Part shown: one piece after another, positions 34,386 through 43,609 of the stretch
Numbering within the stretch: the first letter of the stretch is position 1
Layout of the letters: each line of letters starts with the position of its first letter
Assembly: GCF_009823805.1 (NCBI RefSeq)
Contig: NZ_WUEK01000001.1
Coordinates: 144,688-208,687 of the forward strand
Length of the DNA stretch: 64,000 bases
Source of the DNA: Nocardioides flavescens
Lineage (GTDB): Bacteria; Actinomycetota; Actinomycetes; Propionibacteriales; Nocardioidaceae
Direction of reading: 5' to 3'
Program-made: the position numbers and the translations under genes
Notes under the pieces: generated by a model
Databases searched by the model: none
What the model saw: the letters and a program-made list of their open reading frames with translations, nothing else
What the model was told of the DNA's origin: nothing

Positions 34386-37076
34386 TCAGCCGGGGCCGCC
34401 GCCGCGCAGCAGCCGCGCCAGGCTGGCGCGCCGCACGGCAGCCGCCTCGCGCACCGCGAGGACCGGCACGACCAGCGCGACGAGAAGTGCCGCGAGCGGC
34501 ACCCACCACGGCACGACCAGCGAAGGAGGCGCTGTCTCGCCGGTGACCACCTCGAGGCCGAGGTGACCGGTGATCGCCGCCGCGCAGGTCGCGCCGGCGA
34601 CGAGTCCCGCGACGACGCCGGCCAGCACCGGCACGAGCAGCTCGCCGGTCAGCATCGTGAGCAGCGTGCGGTCGGGCACCCCGAGCGAGCGCAGCCGGCC
34701 TGCGGAGACGCGGCGGGCGGGCGCGTCGACCGTGGCGGCCAGCACCACGCCGAGGGCCGCGAGGGCGAGGAGCACCAGTGCAGACGCGGCCGCCAGGGCG
34801 ACGAGCGCGCTCGGCAGCGGCGCGGCGCGGCGCTGCGCCAGCACGCCGGCGTACGTCGTCACGTCGTCGCCCGCCTCGGCGGCGGCCCGCACCGCCTCGA
34901 CGGCGCCCGGGCCGGTGGCCCACACCGTGTCGGGAGGTGCCGTGGTGCCGGCACCGGCCAGGGCCCGGGTGTCGACGACCACGACGGGCTCGGCGGACCC
35001 CTCGACCTGCGGTGCCGTGCCGACGACGTCGAGCGGGACGACCGCGTCGTCCCAGCGCAGCTGCGCTCCCTCCCCCACCGCTGCCGATCCACCGGAGACG
35101 AGGGCGCGGACCCGACCAGGGCCCTCGAGCCGGGCCGGACCCGACCCCGCGGGCAGGTCGCTGTCGTCGAGCAGCCGCGCCCACGCTGCCGCGTCGACCA
35201 CCACGAGGCGCACGTCGACCGCCTGGCTGCTCGAGGAGAGCCGTGCGTCCGTGACCCGCGCGGCGACCGCGGTCCGCACTCCCGGGGCGGCGGCGACGGT
35301 CGCGGCGGTGCGGACGAGCGAGGGCTCCGGTGAGGCCCGGAGCCGGGCGTCGCCGCCGACGGCGACGCGAGCCCCGGCCTCCTGGCCGGCCCGCTCGGTC
35401 GCGGCCAGGGACACACCCAGCACGAGCTGGGCCACGGCCACGGTCAGCACCGTCAGCGGCAGCGCCCGGGTGCCCGCCTCGGCGACGCGGGCGACCACCA
35501 CCAGGCGGCTCAGTCCGCTCGTGCGCCGGGCCCAGCGCAGGGCAGGGCGCACGAGCAGCGGCAGCGCTCGCACCAGCAGCAGGGCGGCGACGAGGGCCCA
35601 CCAGGTCGAGACACTCCCGACCGCGAGGTCGCCGTCGCCCACGCCGCGCTGACGCAGCGCGAGCAGGCTCAGCACGGCTGCGGTGACGACGAGCCCCTCG
35701 AGCAGGAGCCGCCGGGTCGCGCGGGCCTGCACCAGCGCGCGGCGAGCGGCCCGGTTGGCCGGCACCCGTCGGGCCCCGGTGGCCCGCGCCGCCTCGACCG
35801 CCCCCAGCACCGGCGCGGCCAGCCCGGCGACCACCACGACGACCAGGACGACGGACGGCGCCACCGTCCACCCCTCGGGGCCGAGCAGCGCGAGGACCGC
35901 TCCGAGCCCGAGCGCCGTCCCGACGGCCGTGACGAGCACCGACTCGACCGCCAGCTCGAGACCGAGGCCGAGCAGACCCGCCCCCCGCTCGCGGGCGAGC
36001 GCGAGCGTGCCGGCCCGGCGCCTCACGAGCAGCTGCGCGCCCAGCACGAGCACCAGCAGGGCGGTCGCCGTCAGACCGACCAGCAGGAGCTGCGCCTGTC
36101 CGCGCGCCGTCGCGACCTGGGTGAGCGCGTCGTCGAGCACCCGGTCCAGGAGGGTGTCGAAGCCCGTGCCCGTCAGCTCACCCTGGCCGCCCGACTGCAG
36201 CCCGACGACGGCCCGGCGCAGCGCCGGCGCCCCGCGCCAGGTGACGTCCTCGGGCACCGGCAGGAAGCTGACCTGCTCGCTCAGGTCGTCGGACGGTACG
36301 CCGATCCGCAGGTCGGGCAGCGACGCGTCACCGACCAGCGCGGTGGCCGAGGTGCGCACCACGCCCTCGGTGGTGCCGGTCGTGGCGCTCAGCAGCCCCG
36401 GCTGGGCGAGCCACGCCTCGTCGTCCGGATCGACGGGACTGAAGATGCCGCTGACCCGCACGTCCACGGAGCGACGGGCCTCGTCCTCGACCTCGAGCTG
36501 GTCGCCCGCCCCGACTCCGAGGGCGGACGCGGCGCTCGTCGAGAGCCCGACCTGCACCGGCCAGGGCGGTGCCGCCGCGTCGACGACGACGGCCTCCTGG
36601 CCGGGCGCGGCGCTGCTGGCGGGCGCCTCGCCGTCGACCCAGGTGACCGACGGCGGACCCGAGGCCGTGGCGACGTAGGCCAGCCGGAGGTAGCGGCCGG
36701 GTCCCGCGTCGGTCAGCTGGAGGGGCTTGGAGGTCAGGGAGACCACCCCGGGACGGACCGCGGCGGCGAGCACGCGGGGCATCCGGCTGCGCGCCGACTC
36801 GACGTCGCCCGCGAGACGCTCGACCGAGCCGGGGTCGCGCCGGCGCGGGCCTCGTGAGTCCGGCTGTGCCACGGTGGCGACGACGGCCCCCCGGGTGCCG
36901 GCGTCCCTGACGGACGCCGCCACAGCCCGGTCGGCGGTGCGGACGGTGAGCGGCCCGACCGCGGCGAGCAGGGCGGTCACGAGGGCCACCACGGCCGCCG
37001 TGAGCACCAGCAGGCCGCGGTCGGTGCGCAGCCGGCCGCGCACGCTCGGGCCGTGCGGGCGAGGCAGCGTCCTCAT
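34386..37076 (-). CDS. large FtsX-type ABC permease
   Basis: 896-aa membrane protein. One helix near residue 25 (LLVLTAAVVALVTALLAAVGP) is followed by a long extracytoplasmic domain, then hydrophobic blocks near 330-480, a second large external domain and a C-terminal three-helix FtsX block (VPLAALLVALVVPVLAVREAAAVRRASLARLLRGG). This is the duplicated FtsX/MacB architecture. It follows a second, larger permease and two ATPases on the same strand. The substrate is unknown; such systems export peptides, lipids or act in envelope stress. Confidence 0.88.
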   Translation of the reverse strand: MRTLPRPHGPSVRGRLRTDRGLLVLTAAVVALVTALLAAVGPLTVRTADRAVAASVRDAGTRGAVVATVAQPDSRGPRRRDPGSVERLAGDVESARSRMPRVLAAAVRPGVVSLTSKPLQLTDAGPGRYLRLAYVATASGPPSVTWVDGEAPASSAAPGQEAVVVDAAAPPWPVQVGLSTSAASALGVGAGDQLEVEDEARRSVDVRVSGIFSPVDPDDEAWLAQPGLLSATTGTTEGVVRTSATALVGDASLPDLRIGVPSDDLSEQVSFLPVPEDVTWRGAPALRRAVVGLQSGGQGELTGTGFDTLLDRVLDDALTQVATARGQAQLLLVGLTATALLVLVLGAQLLVRRRAGTLALARERGAGLLGLGLELAVESVLVTAVGTALGLGAVLALLGPEGWTVAPSVVLVVVVVAGLAAPVLGAVEAARATGARRVPANRAARRALVQARATRRLLLEGLVVTAAVLSLLALRQRGVGDGDLAVGSVSTWWALVAALLLVRALPLLVRPALRWARRTSGLSRLVVVARVAEAGTRALPLTVLTVAVAQLVLGVSLAATERAGQEAGARVAVGGDARLRASPEPSLVRTAATVAAAPGVRTAVAARVTDARLSSSSQAVDVRLVVVDAAAWARLLDDSDLPAGSGPARLEGPGRVRALVSGGSAAVGEGAQLRWDDAVVPLDVVGTAPQVEGSAEPVVVVDTRALAGAGTTAPPDTVWATGPGAVEAVRAAAEAGDDVTTYAGVLAQRRAAPLPSALVALAAASALVLLALAALGVVLAATVDAPARRVSAGRLRSLGVPDRTLLTMLTGELLVPVLAGVVAGLVAGATCAAAITGHLGLEVVTGETAPPSLVVPWWVPLAALLVALVVPVLAVREAAAVRRASLARLLRGGGPG

Positions 37077-37077
37077 G

Positions 37078-37241
37078 AGTGGTCATCTCCGGAAGTTCTC
37101 CGGGTGTCCCGCACCCCGAGCACGCACCTCGCTGCGTTGCAGACACTCGCAAGACGACCCGGTATGGCGTCGCGCCTGCGCCTTGCGATGCACGCACTCG
37201 GAGCACGGGCCACCCCCGAACAACTTCCGGACATGACCACT
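37078..37241. mobile_element. MITE-like palindromic element between permease genes
   Basis: Terminal inverted repeats AGTGGTCATCTCCGGAAGTT (37078-37097) and AACTTCCGGACATGACCACT (37222-37241) match at 19 of 20 positions. The 124-base interior has short stems (GGGTG/CACCC; CGCAAG with CTTGCG) and two GCACGCAC motifs, and codes for nothing. It begins two bases upstream of one permease ATG and its right repeat contains bases of the upstream permease stop TAG. Confidence 0.65.
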
Positions 37242-40200
37242 AGTCACCCACCCTCAGCCCGGCGGTGTCGGAGCCATGCACCTGACGAGCCGTCAACACC
37301 CACGTCACCAGGGCGACCCCGGCGACGGCGACGCCCAGCACGAGGAGCTCCTGGGCCCACGGCCAGGTCGCCAGCGCGCGCGGCACGGGCGCCGCCCCGA
37401 GGTCGGAGCGCACGACGAGCGGTCCGAGCACCAGCGTGACGAGGGCACCGACCGCGGCCCCGACGACCACCAGCGGCGCGAGGAACGCCGCCTGCTCGCC
37501 CAGCAGCAGCCACCGGGCACCGCGGCGCGACAGACCGAGGGCGCGCAGCCGGGTGAGCTCGGCCGCACGACGTCGCCGGTCGCTGCCGGTGACGATCGCG
37601 GTGCCGGCCCAGAGCAGTGCGATCGAGGCGGCGCTCAGCAGCGTGAGCGCCGTCGGCACGGTGACCTGCAGCGGCCCCCGGGTCAGGTCGGCGGTCACCG
37701 CGGCGCGGGTGCGCACGGTGCCGAGGTCGAGGTCCCTCAGGGCCGCGGGCGCTCCCGCGGCGGGGTCGGCGAACCACCAGCCGTCGACGACCGGGTCGAG
37801 CGCGCCACCCGCGACCAGGGCCCGCGACAGGGTGTCGGTGTCGGCGAGCAGGGCCGGAGCCCCCGGGGCCGACGGCACGCTCGGCACCACCGCGACGACG
37901 CGCAGCGGCACCGCCGCCGTCCCCACCACCGCAGCCAGCTCCCCGCCCACGCGGGTGCCCACCGACGACGCCAGCGACGACGAGACCGCGACCGGGACGG
38001 CGTCGGGCGGGTCGAACGCCGTCGCCAGGACCGTGCCGCCCCCGTAGGACAGGTAGGTCACGTCGACGTCGGCACCGACCGCCACCAGCGCGCGACCGGT
38101 GGCCGGCGCGGACACGGCGACGCGGGCGTCCTGCACGGGGCTGTCCCGCGCAGTCTCGACGTGCCACCCGTCCCCGGCTCCGCGGCCTGCAGCCAGCGGA
38201 CCCGAGCCGCGCAACCCGATCCTGATGCGCACCGGCACCACTCCGGCCTGACCGGTGTCGGGCGACGGGCCGTCGAGGCGCAGCGACAGGGCGACCAGGC
38301 TCGACCCCGCCGCGACCGGGGCGTCCCAGTCCAGGACGTGCGGGCGGCCGTCGAGCGCCACCGCGGTCGCACCGACCGGGTGTCTCAGCCCGTGCGCGTC
38401 CTGCACGACGGCGGTCGGCGTGACCGTGAGGGCCAGGGGCGTGTCCGCGCGGCCCAGGAGCACGGCGTCGCCGAAAGCCGCACCGGTGACCGCGGAGCCC
38501 GGGCTGAGAGCCTCGCCGATCCCGGCCCACGTGGTGCCCGGCGCCCCGCGGCCGCGCAGCAGCGCACCGGCGACCGTGGTGTCGAGCGCGACGAGCCGGG
38601 GCGCGGGGCCCGCGCCGCCGACGTACCTCCCGAGGGCGAGCGGCCGGTCGACGACCGCGGAGGCGGCCGCGGCGCGGACCCGCGCGGCCGCACTCTCGAG
38701 CGTGGCGAGCTCGGAGGTGTCGGCCGGGCCCGGCAGGGTCAGGGTGAGGTCGCTGCCGGTGCGCAGGTCGGCCTGGTCGGCCTGCGAGCGCTCCCAGGTC
38801 GCACGCAGTCCCATGCCGAACGTCGCCGCGGCGACCGAGGCCGCGACGAGCAGCACGGCCGTGCCGGGGTGGGCACGGCGCGCCGCCTGCTGGATCGCGA
38901 GCGGCCCGACCAGCGAGCGCGAGCGCGGGGCGAGCCGGGCGCCGAGGTGCAGCGCGAGCGGCGCCACGCGCACGGCGACCACCGTGACGGCGCCGAGGCA
39001 GAGGGCCGGCGCGAGCGTGGCCACGAGGTCGGTGCGACCGGTCGCCGCCTCGGGCTGCGAGCGCAGCTGCCACCAGCCAAGGACGGCCACGCCCGCTGCG
39101 ACGGCCAGGAGGACGAGGTCGGCACCGGCGCGCGCCAGCGCCCAGCGGCGCCGCGTCGCGACCGAGCTGGTGCGGGTGTCGACGCCGGTCGCGACCAGCA
39201 CGGGCACCACCGCGGCGGCGGTGAGGACCGCGACGGCCACGAGCCCCGGCGACGCTGCGGGCGCCTGCCGGAGCCCGGCGGCGGACAGGGCACCGGTGCG
39301 GGTCACAGCCGCGTGCAGGAACGACGCCGCCGGGACGGCGACCACCGCCGCCGCCACCGCGAGGAGCGCCCCCTCGCCCGCCGCGGCCGCGACCTGCTGC
39401 TGCGGACTCGTGCCGAGCGCGACCAGCAGCACCCGTTCCTCGTCGCGCGCCGAGGCCACGAGCCGACCGGCGAGCACGAGGGCGGCCAGCGACAGCGCGG
39501 CCCCCAGCAGGACGGCCACGAGCACGGTGGCGCGGCCCGCGGTCTGCTGACCCTCGATCCGCTCGACCGTGGCGGGGAGCTGTGAGGCGATCCGGGTGAT
39601 GCGCACCCGGTCACCGACCTCGGTGTCGAGCAGGGTGGTCGCACCGTCGAGCCTGGCGGCGGCGGCCCGCACGGTGGCGGGCGTGGCGAGTGCGACGTCC
39701 GGCTCGGCCTCGACCCGCAGGCTCGAGACCGGCGATCCTGACGTGACGAGGGCGCCCTCCTCGACGACCAGCGGTCCGTAGGCCGCGGCCTGCTGCGAGC
39801 CGTCGCTGTAGTCGGCCTGGTAGCCCGCCCCGCGCAGCGGGTCGGCGTCCCACCCGGACGGCGACGAGGCGCGGTAGGTCCCGACGACCACGAGCGAGAC
39901 GGGCTCCACGGAGCCGCCGATGCCGGTCGCCCGGCCGAGGGTGACCCGGGTGCCGACGGCGAGCCCGAGCCGTTCGGCGGCCGCGACGGGCACGGCGGTC
40001 TCCGCGAGCCCCGACTCGGGCAGCGACCCGGGCGGCTCAGGCCAGCGCCCGGAGACGATCTGCGCGTGCGGGGCGATGCCGTCGCCGGCCGCGAGGTAGG
40101 CGAGCCCGGCACCGGCCGGGCTCTCCAGCTCCCGCATCCTCGAGGTCACGACCGCGCTCACCGACGGGTCGAGCCCGCGCAGGACGTCGCGCAGCTGCCC

Positions 40201-40437
40201 GGCGGCGACGTCACCCACCCCGTCCGCGTCGTCGGCGGCGAGGTCCACGAGGAAGGCGTCGACGGCGAGCTCCTGCGGGTCGCTGCGCTGCACCCCGCGG
40301 GTGAAGGCGAGGTCCTGGGTCGGGCCGAGCAGGAGGGCACAGACGCCCAGCAGCGTGGCCGCCAGCGCGACCAGGGCGGTCACCGACAGCGCGAGACCCC
40401 ACTGCGCCCGGGCGCGGCGCAGGAGCAGCGTCAGCAC
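37240..40437 (-). CDS. very large FtsX-type ABC permease
   Basis: 1065 aa starting MLTLLLRRARAQWGLALSVTALVALAATLLG. Same layout as the following permease: N-terminal helix, external domain to about 300, helices at about 300-480, second external domain to about 910, then three C-terminal helices (LLSAASIALLWAGTAIVTG; FLAPLVVVGAAVGALVTLVLGP; ELLVLGVAVAGVALVTWVL). It lies 10 bases after the ATPase gene. The two permeases probably pair as a heterodimer with the two ATPases. No MacA-like adaptor is present. Confidence 0.88.
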   Translation of the reverse strand: MLTLLLRRARAQWGLALSVTALVALAATLLGVCALLLGPTQDLAFTRGVQRSDPQELAVDAFLVDLAADDADGVGDVAAGQLRDVLRGLDPSVSAVVTSRMRELESPAGAGLAYLAAGDGIAPHAQIVSGRWPEPPGSLPESGLAETAVPVAAAERLGLAVGTRVTLGRATGIGGSVEPVSLVVVGTYRASSPSGWDADPLRGAGYQADYSDGSQQAAAYGPLVVEEGALVTSGSPVSSLRVEAEPDVALATPATVRAAAARLDGATTLLDTEVGDRVRITRIASQLPATVERIEGQQTAGRATVLVAVLLGAALSLAALVLAGRLVASARDEERVLLVALGTSPQQQVAAAAGEGALLAVAAAVVAVPAASFLHAAVTRTGALSAAGLRQAPAASPGLVAVAVLTAAAVVPVLVATGVDTRTSSVATRRRWALARAGADLVLLAVAAGVAVLGWWQLRSQPEAATGRTDLVATLAPALCLGAVTVVAVRVAPLALHLGARLAPRSRSLVGPLAIQQAARRAHPGTAVLLVAASVAAATFGMGLRATWERSQADQADLRTGSDLTLTLPGPADTSELATLESAAARVRAAAASAVVDRPLALGRYVGGAGPAPRLVALDTTVAGALLRGRGAPGTTWAGIGEALSPGSAVTGAAFGDAVLLGRADTPLALTVTPTAVVQDAHGLRHPVGATAVALDGRPHVLDWDAPVAAGSSLVALSLRLDGPSPDTGQAGVVPVRIRIGLRGSGPLAAGRGAGDGWHVETARDSPVQDARVAVSAPATGRALVAVGADVDVTYLSYGGGTVLATAFDPPDAVPVAVSSSLASSVGTRVGGELAAVVGTAAVPLRVVAVVPSVPSAPGAPALLADTDTLSRALVAGGALDPVVDGWWFADPAAGAPAALRDLDLGTVRTRAAVTADLTRGPLQVTVPTALTLLSAASIALLWAGTAIVTGSDRRRRAAELTRLRALGLSRRGARWLLLGEQAAFLAPLVVVGAAVGALVTLVLGPLVVRSDLGAAPVPRALATWPWAQELLVLGVAVAGVALVTWVLTARQVHGSDTAGLRVGD

Positions 40438-40447
40438 GTCCGGCCCG

Positions 40448-41146
40448 TCACTCCCCCACGCGCCCGTCGGCGATCGTGAGCACCCGGTCGGCGAGCGACA
40501 TCATCACGGGATCGTGCGTGGCGACGATCGCGGTGACGCCCTCCGACTCGACCACCGCACGCAGCAGCGCCATCACCGCCAGCCCGGTCTCGGCGTCGAG
40601 CTGGCCGGTCGGCTCGTCGGCGATCAGCAGCCGGGGCGAGCCCGCGAGCGCCCGCGCGATCGCGACCCTCTGCTGCTGCCCACCCGAGAGCTCCCCCGGA
40701 CGCTGGTCGGCGTGGTCGCGCAGGCCGACCAGGTCGAGCAGCAGCGCGACGCGCTCCTCGCGCGCGGCGGCCGGAGTGCGCCGCAGCCGGAGCGGCACGC
40801 CGACGTTCTCCGCTGCCGTGAGCGCGGGCATCAGCCCGAAGGTCTGGAAGACGAAGGCCACGGTGTCGCGACGCAGCCGGCTGCGCCCGTCGTCGTCGAG
40901 CGCGGTCACCTCGGTGCCGTCGACCTCGACGGTGCCGGCGTCGGGTCGGTCGAGCCCGCCGACCAGGTTGAGCAGCGTGGTCTTGCCGGACCCCGAGCGC
41001 CCGACCACCGCGACCAGCTCGCCGGCGCGCACCTCCAGGTCGACGGCGCGCAGCGCGTGCACCGGCGCCGGCCCGGTGCCGTAGGTGCGGGTGAGGCCGC
41101 GGACCACGACCATCGGGTCGTGCGGGCGCCGGAAGGTGTCGCTCAC
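40448..41146 (-). CDS. ABC transporter ATP-binding protein, LolD/MacB type
   Basis: 232 aa. Walker A GRSGSGKTTLLNLVGG, Q-loop FVFQTFGLMPALTAAENV, signature LSGGQQQRVAIARAL, Walker B LLIADEPTGQLDAETG and the H-loop ATHDPVM are intact. This sequence type powers FtsX-like permeases. Its ATG at 41146 overlaps the stop of the upstream ATPase (ATGA), so the two subunits are coupled. Confidence 0.95.
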   Translation of the reverse strand: MSDTFRRPHDPMVVVRGLTRTYGTGPAPVHALRAVDLEVRAGELVAVVGRSGSGKTTLLNLVGGLDRPDAGTVEVDGTEVTALDDDGRSRLRRDTVAFVFQTFGLMPALTAAENVGVPLRLRRTPAAAREERVALLLDLVGLRDHADQRPGELSGGQQQRVAIARALAGSPRLLIADEPTGQLDAETGLAVMALLRAVVESEGVTAIVATHDPVMMSLADRVLTIADGRVGE

Positions 41147-42150
41147 GGGGTCTCAGCGTCCCGGTGTCCGTCGGAGCGGATCTCCACGTGGTCACCGGTC
41201 AGGGCCAGCCGCACCCGCCGGGTGAGCTCGAGCGCCTCGCGGAACTCCCGCGGCACCTGCACCCGGCCGGCGCGGTCCATCACGGCGTACTCCTCCGCGG
41301 GGCCGAGGGTCGCACCACCGCCGTCGGCGCGCAGCACCTCGCTGCTGGTACGGCCGTCGCGGATCGCCACCGTGCGGGCGACCTGGCCGCTCACCGACGG
41401 GTCGTGGGTGACCACGACGACCGTGGCGCCGAGATCGCGGTTGGCGGTGCGGAGGGCGTCGAAGACCTCCTGGGCGGTCTCGCTGTCGAGCTCGCCGGTC
41501 GGCTCGTCGGCCAACAGCACCCGCGGCGCGTTGGCCAGGGCCACCGCGATCGCCACCCGCTGCTGCTCGCCGCCCGACATCTGGTCGGGACGCCGGTCGG
41601 CGCAGTGCGCCACCCCGAGGGTCGTCAGCAGGTGCTCGGCCCGTTCGGCTCGCTCGCCACGAGGCGTGCCGGCGATGCTCATCGGCAGGTCCACGACCTC
41701 GCGGCCGGTGAGGTACGGCACCAGGTTGCGCGCGGTCTGCTGCCGCACGAACCCCACGATGTGGCGGCGGTAGTGCAGGCGCTCGGCGCGCGTGAGCGTC
41801 AGCAGGTCGTGCCCGGCGACCCGGGCCCGGCCGGCGGTCGGGGCGTCGACCCCGGCCAGCACCTGCAGCAGCGTCGACTTTCCGGATCCCGAGGCGCCGA
41901 CCAGCGCGATCATCTCGCCGGCGTGGACGAGCAGGTCCAGCCCCTGCAGGGCCTGCACCTCGATGCCCTCGGACTGGTAGATCCGCACCAGGTTGTCGCA
42001 CACCACGAGCGCGTCGTGGCCCCACTCGGGCGCGCGCTCGGGCGCCGCGGGCAGTCCCAGACCGACTCCTGCCACCGTGCCCCGTGTCCTCCCGTCGCGG
42101 CACGGCGACACCCCGTCGTGCGGGTCGATCGTACGGATGCCAAGACCCAC
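41143..42150 (-). CDS. ABC ATPase with C-terminal AbrB-like extension
   Basis: Up to 335 aa from TTG/ATG-type start near 42150; GTG 42075 (VAGVGLGLPAAPERAPEW) is an alternative. ATPase motifs are GASGSGKSTLLQVLAG, MSGGEQQRVAIAVALAN, VLLADEPTGELDSETA and VVTHDPSVSG. After the ATPase (about residue 275 on) comes YAVMDRAGRVQVPREFREAL followed by a basic beta strand, which resembles a SpoVT/AbrB swapped-hairpin domain. This tail could mediate dimerisation or bind DNA. First gene of the four-gene ABC operon. Confidence 0.88.
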   Translation of the reverse strand: MGLGIRTIDPHDGVSPCRDGRTRGTVAGVGLGLPAAPERAPEWGHDALVVCDNLVRIYQSEGIEVQALQGLDLLVHAGEMIALVGASGSGKSTLLQVLAGVDAPTAGRARVAGHDLLTLTRAERLHYRRHIVGFVRQQTARNLVPYLTGREVVDLPMSIAGTPRGERAERAEHLLTTLGVAHCADRRPDQMSGGEQQRVAIAVALANAPRVLLADEPTGELDSETAQEVFDALRTANRDLGATVVVVTHDPSVSGQVARTVAIRDGRTSSEVLRADGGGATLGPAEEYAVMDRAGRVQVPREFREALELTRRVRLALTGDHVEIRSDGHRDAETP

Positions 42151-42182
42151 CGAACAGGGGCTGTCGCGGGGAATCCGGTCGC

Positions 42183-42265
42183 GTGGTCTCGAGACGGCCG
42201 TAGCCGGCCTCCTCGACCACCGGTGCCGGTGGTCGAGGAAGGACGAAGTCCTGTCTCGAAACCAC
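42183..42265. repeat. cloverleaf repeat A, copy 2
   Basis: Outer arms GTGGTCTCGAGAC (42183-42195) and GTCTCGAAACCAC (42253-42265) pair with one mismatch. Between them are three self-complementary blocks: GGCCGTAGCCGGCC, a 30-base palindrome with 14-bp arms (42210-42239, TCCTCGACCACCGG / CCGGTGGTCGAGGA) and AGGACGAAGTCCT. Related to the copy at 22964-23078. Confidence 0.9.
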
Positions 42266-42317
42266 GCCCGAACGCAGAAGCGCCGCCGGGCGGGGCCCGG
42301 CGGCGCTTCGTGGCGAG

Positions 42318-42390
42318 TACCCCCGACCGGATTCGAACCGGCGCTACTGCCGTGAGAGGGCAGCGTGCTAGGCCGCTACACAACGGGGGC
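42318..42390 (-). tRNA. tRNA-Glu (anticodon CTC)
   Basis: 73-nt tRNA. Acceptor GCCCCCG with CGGGGGT, D arm TGTAGCGGCCTAGCA, anticodon stem CTGCC/GGCAG with loop CTCTCAC giving CTC (reads GAG), T arm GCCGGTTCGAATCCGGT. CCA is not encoded. Adjacent to tRNA-Gln and near gltX, as in mycobacteria. Confidence 0.97.
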
Positions 42391-42460
42391 TTGCAACCTG
42401 CTGAACACTACTGGGAACGCTCTGCAGGGGTGAAATCGTGGCCGTGTGGCCTCGGTCTCG

Positions 42461-42532
42461 CTGGGATACTAGGACTCGAACCTAGACTAACTGGACCAGA
42501 ACCAGTCGTGCTGCCAATTACACCATATCCCA
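42461..42532 (-). tRNA. tRNA-Gln (anticodon CTG)
   Basis: 72-nt tRNA. Acceptor TGGGATA/TATCCCA, D arm GGTGTAATTGGCAGCA, anticodon stem ACTGG/CCAGT with loop TTCTGGT giving CTG (reads CAG), T arm CTAGGTTCGAGTCCTAG, discriminator G. CCA is not encoded. Upstream of tRNA-Glu on the same strand. Confidence 0.97.
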
Positions 42533-42596
42533 CTGTCTTACCAGTGTTCGGCCCCGGCGACCTGCTCGGCAGATCGGCCCGAGGCCGAAGAGAAAC

Positions 42597-43598
42597 CTAC
42601 ACGGGCGGTCGTGCGGGCTCCAACTCAGCACCCGCCTGACCACCCCGGCCACCCGCCTCGGGCACCGTGCGCGTCGCGATGCCAGCACGCCGGGCGGCCC
42701 AGGTCGCGAGCACGAGGTAGACCACCGACTGGGTCACCGTGGTCGGCAGGCTCCACCAGGTGCCGCCGGTCGGGTTGAGCGCAGAGCTCATGTCGGAGAA
42801 GGCCAGGGCCAGGCCGAAGGCCAGGAAGTTGTTGAGCACGTGCATGGCGATGCCGGCCTCGAGCCCGCCGGTCGTGATGACCAGGACCCCGGCGACCAGC
42901 CCGAAGGCGAACCGGTCGACGAAGACCGGCGGGTCCTGGGCGCCGTGGGCCAGCGCGAAGATCAACGCCGGGACGAGCACGGCCGCCCAGCGGGAGCGCA
43001 GCAGGCCGCCGAAGGCCTGGGTGAGGTAGCCGCGGAAGGCGTACTCCTCCCCTGCCGCCTGCAGCGGGGTCAGCAGCAGCACGACGAGCACGAAGTCGCG
43101 CGTCGTGCTCGTCCAGTCGTTGACCTGTCCGGTGATCTGCGGGTCGCCGCTCTGCGCGGGCAGGAGGGCGGAGACGAGGAGGGTCGCGACCAGCGCGACG
43201 AGCGCCAGGCCGAAGCAGGTCGCCATCCAGCGCCAGCGCGGCCGACCCGCGACGGAGGCGACCCAGCCCGGGCGCATGCCGTGCAGCGCGAACGCCGTCA
43301 GCAGCACGCACGGGATCGCCAGAGCCCACAGGGCGTTGAGGAAGGCCAGGCTGAGCGGGCTGACGTCGTCGGTGTCGGCGAGCGAGGACAGGAAGTCGCC
43401 CACGCTCCCGCCGCCACCGAGCACCACGAAGCCGACCGTGAAGGCGACCATCAGCACGATCAGCGCGATGAACTGGGTCAGGATCCCGAGGGTCAGCACG
43501 CCGACCAGCGGCCGCCACCACGACCAGCGGCGGGCGCGCTGGAGCAGGTGGTACTCCAGTCCCGGCCCCTCGGGTCCCGGCCCCACGCCTGCGCTCAC
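42597..43598 (-). CDS. CPBP family intramembrane metalloprotease
   Basis: 333 aa from GTG 43598 (VSAGVGPGPEGPGLEYHLLQ), 12 bases after the gltX stop. About eight membrane helices. The CPBP (Abi/CAAX protease-like) motifs are AAGEEYAFRGYLTQA (EExxxR), FALAHGAQDPP and HVLNNFLAFG, giving the Glu/His metal ligands inside the membrane. The family includes prenyl-protein proteases and bacteriocin-immunity proteins; the substrate is unknown. The C-terminus is Pro/Gly-rich and cytosolic. Confidence 0.9.
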   Translation of the reverse strand: MSAGVGPGPEGPGLEYHLLQRARRWSWWRPLVGVLTLGILTQFIALIVLMVAFTVGFVVLGGGGSVGDFLSSLADTDDVSPLSLAFLNALWALAIPCVLLTAFALHGMRPGWVASVAGRPRWRWMATCFGLALVALVATLLVSALLPAQSGDPQITGQVNDWTSTTRDFVLVVLLLTPLQAAGEEYAFRGYLTQAFGGLLRSRWAAVLVPALIFALAHGAQDPPVFVDRFAFGLVAGVLVITTGGLEAGIAMHVLNNFLAFGLALAFSDMSSALNPTGGTWWSLPTTVTQSVVYLVLATWAARRAGIATRTVPEAGGRGGQAGAELEPARPPV

Positions 43599-43609
43599 GT
43601 CGGCCCCGC

